NCBI GenBank assembly: GCA_012798485.1
Contig: JAAZND010000102.1
Coordinates: 1-61,132, forward strand
Origin: Candidatus Beckwithbacteria bacterium
GTDB lineage: Bacteria > Patescibacteriota > Microgenomatia > UBA1400 > UBA1449
Direction: 5' to 3'
DNA: 61,132 nucleotides
Shown: positions 25,463-33,945 of the stretch, in pieces
Layout of the letters: the number at the start of each line of letters is the position of its first letter
How positions within the stretch are numbered: position 1 is the first letter of the stretch
Translations under genes and position numbers: made by a program
The notes under the pieces: generated by a model
Seen by the model: the letters and a program-made list of their open reading frames with translations, nothing else
The model's database searches: none
Told to the model about the DNA's origin: nothing

Positions 25463-26583
25463 ATTATTTTTTGTAACCTTGTAATTGTTTTATCCCAATT
25501 CATCGCTTGTACAGTTTTATAAGAATTGGTTTGTAAATAATTATATAATTTTTGATTACTTATTAATTTATTTAGTAATTGTTTAGTTTTTTTTACATTT
25601 GAAAATTCAGTCAATAAAGCATTATATCCATCTTTTATATATTCTTCACATCCAGTCACCTGAGCAACAATTGGAACTCCACCGCAAGCCATCATTTCTA
25701 ATGGAGGACCGAAGAAGCCTTCAACTCTAGATAATTTTAACATAATATCACATGAAGAATAGATATGTCGCATTTCTTGCATAGGTACTTTTTCAAAAAA
25801 ACGGTCACAATGCCATTCTGGTTTTGGTCTTCCATCATAAGATACACACCAAACCTCACAATCACAATCTTGAACGATTTTAAAAGCTTGCTCCATTCCT
25901 TTAAAAGGAAGATTAATTGCTCCTTCCAATAAAATTCTTTTTTTGTTTTTAGGTTTTGGTGTTAATAAAGTATCAGGATAAAATATATTAGTATTAATGC
26001 CGTTTGGAATATAATAAGAATCTTGATTGAAATTATTTTTTAAAAACTTCTGGAGCCATTTAGCAATAGTTATAAACTTAAATGGAAAAGTATAAGTTCG
26101 TTTAACTCTAGTCTTTAGATAACTACCTATGGGATAAAATCTAGTTTCATCTGACTGAACTAAATACATCTTTCTTCTAACTTTAATTAACAAAAGTTCA
26201 TACGCAGTAATCCAACCAGTTGCTACAACAGTTTCATATCTTTCTATGAGTTTCTGATTCCCTTTTAAAGGAACAACTTTTACCGACTGATTAGGAAACC
26301 AAGATAAATCAGTTTTATTATCACAACTAACAATTAAAGTTTTATAACCAAGTTTTTTTAAACGATTTAAATGTTCACATACTACAGCTACTCCTCCTGT
26401 AATTTTTGTTGCAGGGATAATATAGCAAATAGATTTATCTAAAATATTTTTTGTCAAATCATTGGAATTAATGATTTTTGACTTTAAATATCTAAAAATA
26501 AATATAATATCGTCATAAATATATTGTAGATTACGAATTTGAGTACGGATAATTTCCGGAACTAATTGACGATAAATTCTCAT
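25459..26583 (-). CDS. Glycosyltransferase family 4 (WsaF-like rhamnosyl/deoxysugar type)
   Basis: A 374-residue GT4. The N-terminal 55 residues are an extra segment before the domain start CYIIPATKITGGVAVVCEHL. The donor site is VEGFFGPPLEMMACGGVPIV near residue 285, an E-x7-E variant common among GT4 enzymes that act on 6-deoxy sugars such as WsaF. It is the first gene of the long minus-strand block, divergent from a plus-strand GT2 with 93 nt between. Translationally coupled to the FdtA-like gene, it may use the same sugar. Confidence 0.88.
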   Translation of the reverse strand: MRIYRQLVPEIIRTQIRNLQYIYDDIIFIFRYLKSKIINSNDLTKNILDKSICYIIPATKITGGVAVVCEHLNRLKKLGYKTLIVSCDNKTDLSWFPNQSVKVVPLKGNQKLIERYETVVATGWITAYELLLIKVRRKMYLVQSDETRFYPIGSYLKTRVKRTYTFPFKFITIAKWLQKFLKNNFNQDSYYIPNGINTNIFYPDTLLTPKPKNKKRILLEGAINLPFKGMEQAFKIVQDCDCEVWCVSYDGRPKPEWHCDRFFEKVPMQEMRHIYSSCDIMLKLSRVEGFFGPPLEMMACGGVPIVAQVTGCEEYIKDGYNALLTEFSNVKKTKQLLNKLISNQKLYNYLQTNSYKTVQAMNWDKTITRLQKII

Positions 26584-26676
26584 TTTTTTCTAACTAAAAT
26601 AAATATTTTCTCAAGATATTTTAATATTAGCTGATTTTTCTTTAATAAGATATACTAAAATTATTTATAAATATTT

Positions 26677-27498
26677 ATGTTTATCTCAATTATTATCCCT
26701 ACTTATAACGGAAAAATGATATTAAGTAAATATTTACCTTTAATCCTAAAAGGTATGAATAAAAATACTGAAATCCTCATAGTTGACAATAACTCTACTG
26801 ATGGCACAAATGATTTAATAAATTCTTTTAAAACTGTTAAATACTTAAAATTAAATAAAAACTATGGATTTAGTGGTGCCTGTAATTCTGGAGCTAAAAA
26901 GGCTTTAGGAGAATATCTATTATTTCTTAATAATGATTGTTTGTTAGATTCACAAAATTTAAACAAGTTAGTAAAATTTTTAGAATCAAACAATAATTTA
27001 GTTGCTACTCAGCCAGTAGTTTTAAATCCTCAAAGAGAAATTGAAAATATTGGTCTTAAAGTTAATCTTAGAATAGCTAAAGCTTTCCCAATTAAGAATA
27101 AAATCTGGTTTAAAAATTTTAAAAAAAAACAAACAAATCCATTTAAAATTTCAGAAATATATGTTCTTGCAGCTACTTGCTTACTTATTCGTAGAAATAT
27201 TTTCACCAAAATTGGCATGTTCGATGAAAAATTTCATTCTTATCACGAAGACGTGGATTTATTTATAAGACTTACAAAAGCTGGATATAGTTATCTACCA
27301 TGTCTTGATGCAAGCTGTATTCATGAACACATGGCAACCAGTATTAGAATGAGTAATTATAAGCAAAAACAAGATTTTAAAAACTGGATTAGAATTATTA
27401 TAAAAAATTATCCTCTAAGTTATAAAGTTAAATATTCCCCCAGTTTATTAGTTGAAAGATTAAGAAATCTTAATGGTATTATCAAAACTTATTTATGA
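26677..27498 (+). CDS. GT2 glycosyltransferase (WbbL-like)
   Basis: A 273-residue GT-A enzyme: ISIIIPTYNGKMILSKYLP, EILIVDNNSTDGTNDL, NYGFSGACNSGAKKALGEYL and LFLNNDCLLD are in the order of rhamnosyltransferase-type GT2 proteins. FDEKFHSYHEDVDLFIRL near residue 185 is the acceptor/base region. It is soluble, with no membrane helix. It starts the plus-strand run that continues into the first ABC exporter 15 nt downstream. A TATACT near 26651 could be its -10 box, but the -35 is poor. Confidence 0.88.
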   Translation: MFISIIIPTYNGKMILSKYLPLILKGMNKNTEILIVDNNSTDGTNDLINSFKTVKYLKLNKNYGFSGACNSGAKKALGEYLLFLNNDCLLDSQNLNKLVKFLESNNNLVATQPVVLNPQREIENIGLKVNLRIAKAFPIKNKIWFKNFKKKQTNPFKISEIYVLAATCLLIRRNIFTKIGMFDEKFHSYHEDVDLFIRLTKAGYSYLPCLDASCIHEHMATSIRMSNYKQKQDFKNWIRIIIKNYPLSYKVKYSPSLLVERLRNLNGIIKTYL

Positions 27499-27513
27499 TA
27501 GAATAAAAATATT

Positions 27514-28317
27514 ATGGCTATACTCTATAAAAAATTCAGCGAAAATCTCAAACTTTTTTGGGAATTTAGAGAATTACTCAAAAATCTGGTCAAAAGAGAA
27601 ATTGCTCAAAGATATAAACAATCTATTTTGGGTTATGCTTGGATTATTTTAAATCCGCTTTTCCAACTCGTTGTTATGAGTTTTGTTTTTGGAGTAATTT
27701 TAAAAGTTTCGTCTTTGAATGTTCCCTTTATTATTTTTTTATCAGTAGCTCTACTTCCTTGGAATTTTTTTGCAACCAGTCTTTCTACTTCATCAGGAGT
27801 TTTAGTTAATAGTAGTTCTTTAATCACTAAAATTTATTTTCCTAGAGAAATTTTGGTTTATGCCAATATGTTTGCTAAATTAATTGATTTTGCTCTTTCC
27901 CTGCTTATTCTTATTGTCTTTTTCTTAATTTTCAAAATCCCCTTTACTATATATTTTTTCTGGTTTATTCCTATTTTAATTGTCCAAATTATTTTTACTA
28001 CTGGTTTATCTTTAATTACTTCTGCTTTTAATCTTTTTTATCGAGACATTCAATATTTATTAAACTTGATTCTTATTCTCTGGATGTATCTTACTCCAGT
28101 AATGTATCCTGTTGAACTAATTCCTAATAAATATCGTTTTATTTTTAAATTTAACCCTATGGCTGTGATAGTCAACGCTTATCGACAGATTTTATTAGGC
28201 AAAAGCGAACCTAATCTTGGCAGCTTATCTATTGCTTTGTTTATTTCTATATTTATCTTTATTTTTGGCTTTTTCATTTTCAAAAAATTAGAAGGGAAAT
28301 TTGCCGACTATGTCTAA
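27514..28317 (+). CDS. wzm: ABC-2 type polysaccharide exporter permease (Wzm, copy 1)
   Basis: A 267-residue inner-membrane protein with six hydrophobic segments. The amphipathic N-terminus LLKNLVKREIAQRYKQSILGYAWIIL is the classical Wzm/TagG signature, and FNLFYRDIQYLLNLIL precedes the last helices. It forms the channel through which lipid-linked polysaccharide leaves the cytoplasm. The ATPase gene starts within its last codons (ATG at 28310, stop at 28315), so the subunits are translationally coupled. Confidence 0.92.
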   Translation: MAILYKKFSENLKLFWEFRELLKNLVKREIAQRYKQSILGYAWIILNPLFQLVVMSFVFGVILKVSSLNVPFIIFLSVALLPWNFFATSLSTSSGVLVNSSSLITKIYFPREILVYANMFAKLIDFALSLLILIVFFLIFKIPFTIYFFWFIPILIVQIIFTTGLSLITSAFNLFYRDIQYLLNLILILWMYLTPVMYPVELIPNKYRFIFKFNPMAVIVNAYRQILLGKSEPNLGSLSIALFISIFIFIFGFFIFKKLEGKFADYV

Positions 28318-29038
28318 TGATTTTATTATCAAAGCCGAAAATTTGCATAAACTCTATAGCTTAAACAAACAGCGAACGTTTAAAGAATTTTTGCCTGCAC
28401 TTTTTAGTGGGGCTGAAACGAAATATAGTTTCCATGCGCTAAACGGGATTAATTTTGAAATTAAAAAAGGCGAATCCTTAGCTATTTTAGGCAGAAATGG
28501 TAGCGGCAAATCCACTTTACTTAAAATTATTGCCGGCGTAACTAAACCATCTGATGGGAAAATTACGGTCAACGGCAAGGTTTTTCCTCTTATTGAACTT
28601 GGAGCTGGTTTCCACCCAGAACTTACTGGCAAGGAAAATGTTTATCTGAATGGATCTATCCTTGGTATCAAAGAAAAAGAAATGGATAAGCTTTATAATC
28701 AAATCGTTTCCTTTGCCGAACTAGAACAATTTATGCATGAACCAGTAAAACATTATTCTTCCGGAATGTATATGCGTCTTGCTTTTGCTGTGGCTGTGGC
28801 TAAAATCCCTAACATACTTCTAGTTGATGAAATTTTAGCTGTCGGCGATCTTAGGTTCCAAAAAAAATGTTTGAGTAGAATCAAGGAATTTCAAAATCAA
28901 GGGACTACTCTTATTATAGTTTCTCATTCTCGTAAAACAATTGAGGATTATTGCCAAAAAGGACTCTTAATTAACAATGGAAATCAATTATATTTTGGTG
29001 AAGTCAAAAAGGCTTTGGAAAAATACGCCCAGATTTAA
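28310..29038 (+). CDS. wzt: ABC exporter ATPase (Wzt, copy 1, short form)
   Basis: A 242-residue ATPase. Walker A is GRNGSGKST (near residue 62), the signature YSSGMYMRLAFAVAVA and Walker B ILLVDEILAVGD follow, with the switch His in IIVSHSRKT. The Wzt/TagH-typical ELGAGFHPELTGKENVYLNG is present. There is no C-terminal carbohydrate-binding domain, so export would not need recognition of a chain-terminating group. A TTG at 28301 gives three extra residues; I prefer the ATG. The gene ends in a 4-nt convergent overlap with the GT-C gene. Confidence 0.93.
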   Translation: MSNDFIIKAENLHKLYSLNKQRTFKEFLPALFSGAETKYSFHALNGINFEIKKGESLAILGRNGSGKSTLLKIIAGVTKPSDGKITVNGKVFPLIELGAGFHPELTGKENVYLNGSILGIKEKEMDKLYNQIVSFAELEQFMHEPVKHYSSGMYMRLAFAVAVAKIPNILLVDEILAVGDLRFQKKCLSRIKEFQNQGTTLIIVSHSRKTIEDYCQKGLLINNGNQLYFGEVKKALEKYAQI

Positions 29039-30465
29039 TTTTGCACTCTTTGTAAAATATGCAATTTTATTCCACCTTTACACGTATAAATTTTAATTTC
29101 TTCTGATTTGCCAAACTGAGTGAGTTCATTAAAACTAGTTTTATTGTGTTCATAAGTAGCATTATCAGCTACCACCACCATTTTCTGCGCTTCTGTAATT
29201 TGTGTGTCCAGATCTTTAATTGTGCAACCGGACTCTTTAAATAAATATTTAAATTCCATAGCATTATGAAGAAAATCTCTTAAACCAGATTGACCAGAAA
29301 CAAACATCGGTTCTTTTTCTTGACTACAAAACATTTCCGAGCAGCTTACAATTTCTTCCGCAGTCCTAGTTGCTGGCTGAAAATAGTCTTTTAAATTTGC
29401 AGGCTGCAAAAAAACTGAAGCTAAAACAAGAGAAATAAATAAAGAGCTTCTAATTTCTAAAAACGAAATAACCAGAAAAAGCAAAGGTAAAATCCCAAAA
29501 ATATAATGGTTTTGTACGCCTATTGGAGCAATCATGGTAATGAAAAAAGTTAATAAAGTTAAAACCAAGCTATCTTGAAGGTAAATATTCCTTTCTTTAT
29601 TTTGGAACTTTTTAAAACTTAAATAAATAAACAAAATTATTAAAAGGCAAAAACAAACGAATAAAAGAGGGCTAAAATGAGGAAAAGTAAAATTTTGCAA
29701 ATTAGTTAATTTAGTGAAAAGATCTAATCCTTGTTGTTTTATCTTTTCTTGATACAAAAGCATCTTAGTCAGAAGAAATTGATGGCGAAGTTCAAAAAAT
29801 ATTGTTGGTGAATTAACTAAGATTAAATTTAAAAAAGTAAATAAATAGATTTTGAGAACTTTTTTCTTAAAGATAAAAATAGCATAAAGCATAAAGGCCA
29901 CTAAAGTCGGTACAGCCGAATAATTAAAAGAGATTGCAAAAGCCAAACTTAAAGTAAAGCAAATTAAATATAAATTGTTAAAATTTTTCTTAAGTATTTG
30001 CCAAAAATAAAATGAGACTAAAATAAATCCAGAGACAAAAGAAGGGTTCCAGACAAAACGACTTTGTGTAATCTGTTGAGGGTGAATTGTAAGTAAAAAG
30101 AAGGTGATTAAAAGCGAAGTCTGTAAAATTGGTTTTTTACGCAAAAAATAAACTCCTAACAAAAATAAAACAGTATAAAAAAAGGCATTAGCATAAAGCG
30201 TTGCAAACAAAGAATGATTGGTAAGTAAATAAAAAGGCATCAAAAAATAAAAATAAGCTGCACTTTGATTAAACGGCAAAGCACTGGTCTGTGGTCCCAA
30301 AAGCGGAGGTTTAAGACTTTTTTCCCAGTCATAAAGAACTAGAAAGTCTCTACCAATATCATTAAAAAATAACAAAGAAGTTTGAATTTTATAAAATCTT
30401 AAGAAAAAATAAAACATCACTAAAAAAATTGTTAAACCGATAATTAGATATTGATTATTTTTCAT
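29035..30465 (-). CDS. GT-C-like membrane glycosyltransferase
   Basis: A 476-residue protein with about 10-12 membrane segments. The first loop has FFNDIGRDFLVLYDW (Asp36 and Asp40), the place of the GT-C catalytic acid, followed by the PLLGPQTSALPFNQSAAYF loop common in GT39-like bacterial proteins. The C-terminal ~90 residues are extracytoplasmic and soluble. It lies 22 nt after the Wzx gene in the same direction, and a dispersed hairpin repeat occupies that gap. The likely donor is a polyprenyl-phosphate sugar. Confidence 0.75.
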   Translation of the reverse strand: MKNNQYLIIGLTIFLVMFYFFLRFYKIQTSLLFFNDIGRDFLVLYDWEKSLKPPLLGPQTSALPFNQSAAYFYFLMPFYLLTNHSLFATLYANAFFYTVLFLLGVYFLRKKPILQTSLLITFFLLTIHPQQITQSRFVWNPSFVSGFILVSFYFWQILKKNFNNLYLICFTLSLAFAISFNYSAVPTLVAFMLYAIFIFKKKVLKIYLFTFLNLILVNSPTIFFELRHQFLLTKMLLYQEKIKQQGLDLFTKLTNLQNFTFPHFSPLLFVCFCLLIILFIYLSFKKFQNKERNIYLQDSLVLTLLTFFITMIAPIGVQNHYIFGILPLLFLVISFLEIRSSLFISLVLASVFLQPANLKDYFQPATRTAEEIVSCSEMFCSQEKEPMFVSGQSGLRDFLHNAMEFKYLFKESGCTIKDLDTQITEAQKMVVVADNATYEHNKTSFNELTQFGKSEEIKIYTCKGGIKLHILQRVQN

Positions 30466-30473
30466 TTTTATTT

Positions 30474-30504
30474 TGTCATTCTATGTTTTAATACAGAATC
30501 TTTC
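30474..30504. repeat. Dispersed hairpin repeat, copy 2 (TGTCATTCT...AGAATCTTTC)
   Basis: TGTCATTCT at the left and AGAATCTTTCT at the right frame an imperfect inverted repeat. The unit aligns over its whole length with the repeat at 33915-33944. Its right half holds the last codons and stop of the Wzx gene. Confidence 0.55.
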
Positions 30505-31747
30505 TTTTCCTGCCAAAATATATTCCTATCTCGACAAATAAAGTTAAGGTATTCACAATAAATAAACTATAAATTGGTCCATAAAAATTTTGTTTAGGAA
30601 TAAAAAATAAATTTAAAATAAAAAAGATGAGCACTTGCAAACCCAAAATCAGCGTCATTAACTGCGGTTTTTTATAAAAATAAACAATGGCATTATAAAA
30701 TGGCACAGTTAAAATAAGCGGTAAATAAGCCAAAACCAAAAACTGGAAAATTTTTACAGAAGCAGAAAACTCGCTTGAATAGGCAAACAAAATTAAATAT
30801 TTACCAAGCAAAAATAAACTAGCCAGAACAGCAAAAACCAAGGCAGAAATAGTCAAAGAAGATCTTAAATAATGATGGCATTCTTCTTTATTTTTAAACT
30901 GCGAAAACCTGGTTGAAAAAACTGCGATTAAGGAATTTATGCTTAATGGGAAAATAATCATAAATCTGGCGGCGGCAGAATAAAGACCAACTTGGTAGGC
31001 TGATAAAAAAGCTGGCAGCATCAAAATATCCAATTTGTAAAACAGATTCACAAAAATATTATTTGGCACAAACCATTTACTAAACTCAATTAAACTTTTC
31101 CATTTTTCGCGATTAAAATAAGGGAAAATAAAAAACTTTTTAAGTAAGACTAAAGTCAAGACAAAAACTAAACCATAACTAAAATTAACTATAATCAAGG
31201 CATTTTGGACATTAAAAACAAAAAAATAAAGCAAAACAGCGACAAAAATTAATCTTAAAATACAATACAAAATATCCACCAATGATCTCTGAAAAAACTT
31301 TTTTAAAGACTGAAAAACAGCTAAAAAATAAACAAACAAAGAAAAAGTAATAATAGAAATAAAAATTAAGAAGAAATAATGATCATTATAATGCCAAATT
31401 TTTTTAAGCAAAAACTCATAGACTAAACTAAAAAATAAGGATAAACCAATGGTAGAAATAAATACAGAATAAAAAGAAGTGGTAATAATTTTTTTCTTTT
31501 CTTCTTCTTTAACTTGAGCGACAAATTTTACCAAAGATTGATTAATACCAAGATCAACAATGGTTGAGAGAAATAAAATATAACTGGTAATAGTCGAATA
31601 AATGCCAAACTGCTCAGCGCCCACGCTTCTTGCAAGCAGAGATAAAAACACAAAGCCTAAAACTGAACCGACAGCCGAACTAGCCATCACTAGCAAGCTA
31701 TCTTTAAAACTCGAAGATAAAATAGTCTCTTTAATTAAATTTCCCAT
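30488..31747 (-). CDS. Wzx-type polysaccharide flippase (MOP superfamily)
   Basis: A 419-residue membrane protein with about 12 helices. The N-terminus SSAVGSVLGFVFLSLLARSVGAEQFGIYSTI is typical of Wzx/RfbX polysaccharide flippases, as are the mid-protein WFVPNNIFVNLFYKLDILML and a late Arg/Lys pair. It would move undecaprenyl-diphosphate-linked repeat units across the membrane. No O-antigen polymerase (Wzy) was recognised nearby. The C-terminal codons lie within a dispersed hairpin repeat. Confidence 0.85.
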   Translation of the reverse strand: MGNLIKETILSSSFKDSLLVMASSAVGSVLGFVFLSLLARSVGAEQFGIYSTITSYILFLSTIVDLGINQSLVKFVAQVKEEEKKKIITTSFYSVFISTIGLSLFFSLVYEFLLKKIWHYNDHYFFLIFISIITFSLFVYFLAVFQSLKKFFQRSLVDILYCILRLIFVAVLLYFFVFNVQNALIIVNFSYGLVFVLTLVLLKKFFIFPYFNREKWKSLIEFSKWFVPNNIFVNLFYKLDILMLPAFLSAYQVGLYSAAARFMIIFPLSINSLIAVFSTRFSQFKNKEECHHYLRSSLTISALVFAVLASLFLLGKYLILFAYSSEFSASVKIFQFLVLAYLPLILTVPFYNAIVYFYKKPQLMTLILGLQVLIFFILNLFFIPKQNFYGPIYSLFIVNTLTLFVEIGIYFGRKRKILY

Positions 31748-31773
31748 AAGTTTTGAATTTTTCTATAATTACG

Positions 31774-31802
31774 ATTATACTTACTAGAGAGAATAAATTA
31801 AA
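31774..31802 (-). promoter_or_regulatory. Putative promoter of the wzx operon
   Basis: On the minus strand a perfect TATAAT (31774-31779) lies 26 bases before the flippase ATG, with TTTAAT 17 bases further upstream (31797-31802) as a weak -35. The rest of the 96-bp divergent spacer is AT-rich with no other signal. Confidence 0.35.
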
Positions 31803-31863
31803 CTATAAAAAAACAGACAATAAAACAAAATAATTTTGCATATTGTTTGTTTTTCTTTTTATT

Positions 31864-32820
31864 TTGGCAAAAATTTTAATTACTGGCGGAGCAGGACTGA
31901 TTGGATCTCATTTAACTGATTCATTACTTGCCAAAGGTCATCAAATTACTTGCGTTGATAATTTTATTACTGGCAGAAAAGATAATATCGAAAATCTTTT
32001 GGGAAACGCAAATTATAATTTAATTGAAGCCGATGTCAGTAATCCTCCAGATACTTATCTTAAAGAGAAGGATTATCAATATCTTTTTCACTTAGCTTCT
32101 CCAGCTTCTCCCAAAGGTTATTTTAATAATCCGATTCTAACTTATAAAACCAATGCTTTTGGCACTCATTATCTACTTGAATTTGCTAGAAATATCAACG
32201 CTCGACTTCTCTATTCTTCAACATCTGAAAGCTATGGTGACCCACTCGAACATCCACAAAAAGAAACTTATTGGGGCAACGTCAATCCTGTCGGTATCCG
32301 TTCTTGCTATGATGTTTCCAAACGCTTTGGAGAAATGGCTTGTATGACCAATTTTAGGCAATTTAAACAAGATGTTCGAATTGTTAGGATTTTTAACACT
32401 TATGGTCCACGCAACGATCCTTATGATGGCAGAGTTATTCCTGCTTTTATTATGCAGGCGCTTAAAAATGAACCAATTACTATTTACGGAGATGGCTCTC
32501 ATACTCGCAGTTATTGTTATGTAGCTGACTTAGTAGAAAGCCTCGAAAAAATGATGTTTGGTGAAAACCTTGCTGGAGAAATAATTAATCTTGGCAATCC
32601 TGAAGAATATAGTATTTTGGATACAGCTAATATTATAAAAAAACTGACTAATTCAAATTCAGAAATAATTTTTAAAACTATGGAAGGAGTCAGAAGCGAA
32701 GATCCTCAAAAAAGACAACCAGACATAACTAAAGCTAATACTATGCTCTCATGGTCTCCTTCGACTGATTTTGAAACCGGACTTAAAAAAACTATCGAAT
32801 ATTTCAAAAAATATATTTAA
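31864..32820 (+). CDS. UDP-glucuronate decarboxylase-like SDR
   Basis: An extended SDR of 318 residues. The NAD motif TGGAGLIGSHL is followed by HLASPASPKGYFNNPI, STSESYGDPLEHPQ and YWGNVNPVGIRSCYDVSKR, which are the UXS/UDP-glucuronate decarboxylase signatures (YDVSK is the catalytic pair). The likely product is UDP-xylose or the 4-keto intermediate. No ATG precedes the fold: both candidates are TTG (31843 and 31864), and 31864 gives the usual start AKILITGG. It heads the long plus-strand glycan operon. Confidence 0.85.
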   Translation: MAKILITGGAGLIGSHLTDSLLAKGHQITCVDNFITGRKDNIENLLGNANYNLIEADVSNPPDTYLKEKDYQYLFHLASPASPKGYFNNPILTYKTNAFGTHYLLEFARNINARLLYSSTSESYGDPLEHPQKETYWGNVNPVGIRSCYDVSKRFGEMACMTNFRQFKQDVRIVRIFNTYGPRNDPYDGRVIPAFIMQALKNEPITIYGDGSHTRSYCYVADLVESLEKMMFGENLAGEIINLGNPEEYSILDTANIIKKLTNSNSEIIFKTMEGVRSEDPQKRQPDITKANTMLSWSPSTDFETGLKKTIEYFKKYI

Positions 32821-32836
32821 ATAAAATTTAAAAATG

Positions 32837-32948
32837 TGTCATTTCCGCGCCTGCCTGCGACTCATATTGTGTAGCAATTTTGAGCAGGAAAGTGGGAATC
32901 TATAAAATAAACTCTGTTAATGAATTACAGATTAAATCCAAAATGACA
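32837..32948. repeat. MITE/REP-like palindromic element
   Basis: The 130-bp gap holds an element bounded by TGTCATTT (32837-32844) and AAATGACA (32941-32948), a perfect 8-bp inverted pair. Inside, TTCCGCGCCTGCCTGC and GCAGGAAAGTGGGAA form an imperfect stem. The local G+C is far above the surroundings. It resembles the bacterial dispersed repeats that begin TGTCATTCCCGCG. It ends 2 bases before the next ATG. Confidence 0.5.
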
Positions 32949-32950
32949 AC

Positions 32951-33925
32951 ATGACAATGCTAAAAACTCTACTTATTACTGGCTGTGCCGGTTTTATTGG
33001 CTCTAGTCTCGTTGAAAAAATTGTTGATGATTATCAAATTATTGGTGTAGATGAATTTAACGATTACTATAATCCACTCTGGAAAGAAGAGAATGTTAAA
33101 AATTTTCTAAACCATCCTCATTTCAAATTATATCGAACCGATATAAGAGATTACCAAATTTTAGAGGAAATTTTTAGGCAAAACAAAATTGACAAAATTA
33201 TCCATCTGGCTGCTCGTGCCGGCGTCAGACCATCTTTAAAAGATCCACTACTTTATGAAGAGGTTAATGTCAAAGGCACCTTAAACCTTTTGGAGTTATC
33301 CAGAAAAAACCAAATTAAACATTTCATTTTTGCTTCAAGTTCCAGTGTTTATGGAAATCAAAACAAAGTGCCTTTTTCTGAAACTGACCCAACTGATCAA
33401 CCAATTTCTCCTTATGCTGCTACTAAAAAAGCTGGAGAGTTATTCTGTCGTCTTTATAATGAAAATTATCAGATTAAAATGACTTGTCTTCGCTTTTTTA
33501 CTGTTTATGGTCCCAAAGGTAGACCTGATATGGCGCCTTATTTATTTACCAAAGCCATTTTAAACGGAGAAGAAATCCAAAAATTTGGAGATGGACAAAC
33601 TCAACGAGACTATACTTATATTGATGATATTATAGAGGGGATTAATAAAGTTATTGAAAAAGAATTCGATTTTGAAATTTTCAATCTTGGCAATAATAAT
33701 CCTGTCAGTCTTAATGATTTTATTAAAAACTTGGAAGAAATAACTGGAAAACAAATGCAGATTAAACAAATGCCAATTCCTGCTGGTGATGTTGTTAAGA
33801 CCTACGCCGATATTGCCAAAGCTAAAAAATTGCTTGGTTGGCAACCACAAACCAACTTTAAAACTGGTTTAGAAAAATTTGTAGCTTGGTACAAAAATAA
33901 TAGATTATTAAATATGTCATCCTGA
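32951..33925 (+). CDS. UDP-glucuronate 4-epimerase-like SDR
   Basis: A 324-residue extended SDR. TGCAGFIGSSLV binds NAD, VDEFNDYYNPLWKE and HLAARAGVRPSLKDPLLY are typical of GAE/UDP-glucuronate 4-epimerases, YAATKK is the active site and FFTVYGPKGRPDMAPYLFT completes the pattern. The product would be UDP-galacturonate. A second ATG at 32957 is possible. The last codons (MSS-stop) are part of a dispersed hairpin repeat, so the native C-terminus may have been altered. It is the second of three SDR genes in a row. Confidence 0.87.
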   Translation: MTMLKTLLITGCAGFIGSSLVEKIVDDYQIIGVDEFNDYYNPLWKEENVKNFLNHPHFKLYRTDIRDYQILEEIFRQNKIDKIIHLAARAGVRPSLKDPLLYEEVNVKGTLNLLELSRKNQIKHFIFASSSSVYGNQNKVPFSETDPTDQPISPYAATKKAGELFCRLYNENYQIKMTCLRFFTVYGPKGRPDMAPYLFTKAILNGEEIQKFGDGQTQRDYTYIDDIIEGINKVIEKEFDFEIFNLGNNNPVSLNDFIKNLEEITGKQMQIKQMPIPAGDVVKTYADIAKAKKLLGWQPQTNFKTGLEKFVAWYKNNRLLNMSS

Positions 33926-33944
33926 ATTCATTTCAGGATCTTTC
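33915..33944. repeat. Dispersed hairpin repeat, copy 1 (TGTCATCCTGAA...)
   Basis: A perfect stem ATCCTGAA (33919-33926) / TTCAGGAT (33932-33939) with a 5-nt loop follows TGTC and precedes CTTTCT. It is close to a very common bacterial intergenic repeat. It contains the TGA stop of the epimerase gene (33923-33925) and ends 2 bases before the next ATG. It could act as a weak mRNA barrier, but no T-run follows. Confidence 0.6.
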
Positions 33945-33945
33945 T

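Noticed and set aside
32153..32502. Overlapping open frames on both strands inside the UDP-glucuronate decarboxylase-like gene
   Set aside because: They lack family motifs and are shadows of the strongly conserved SDR frame; the same applies to the other short frames nested in recognised genes.
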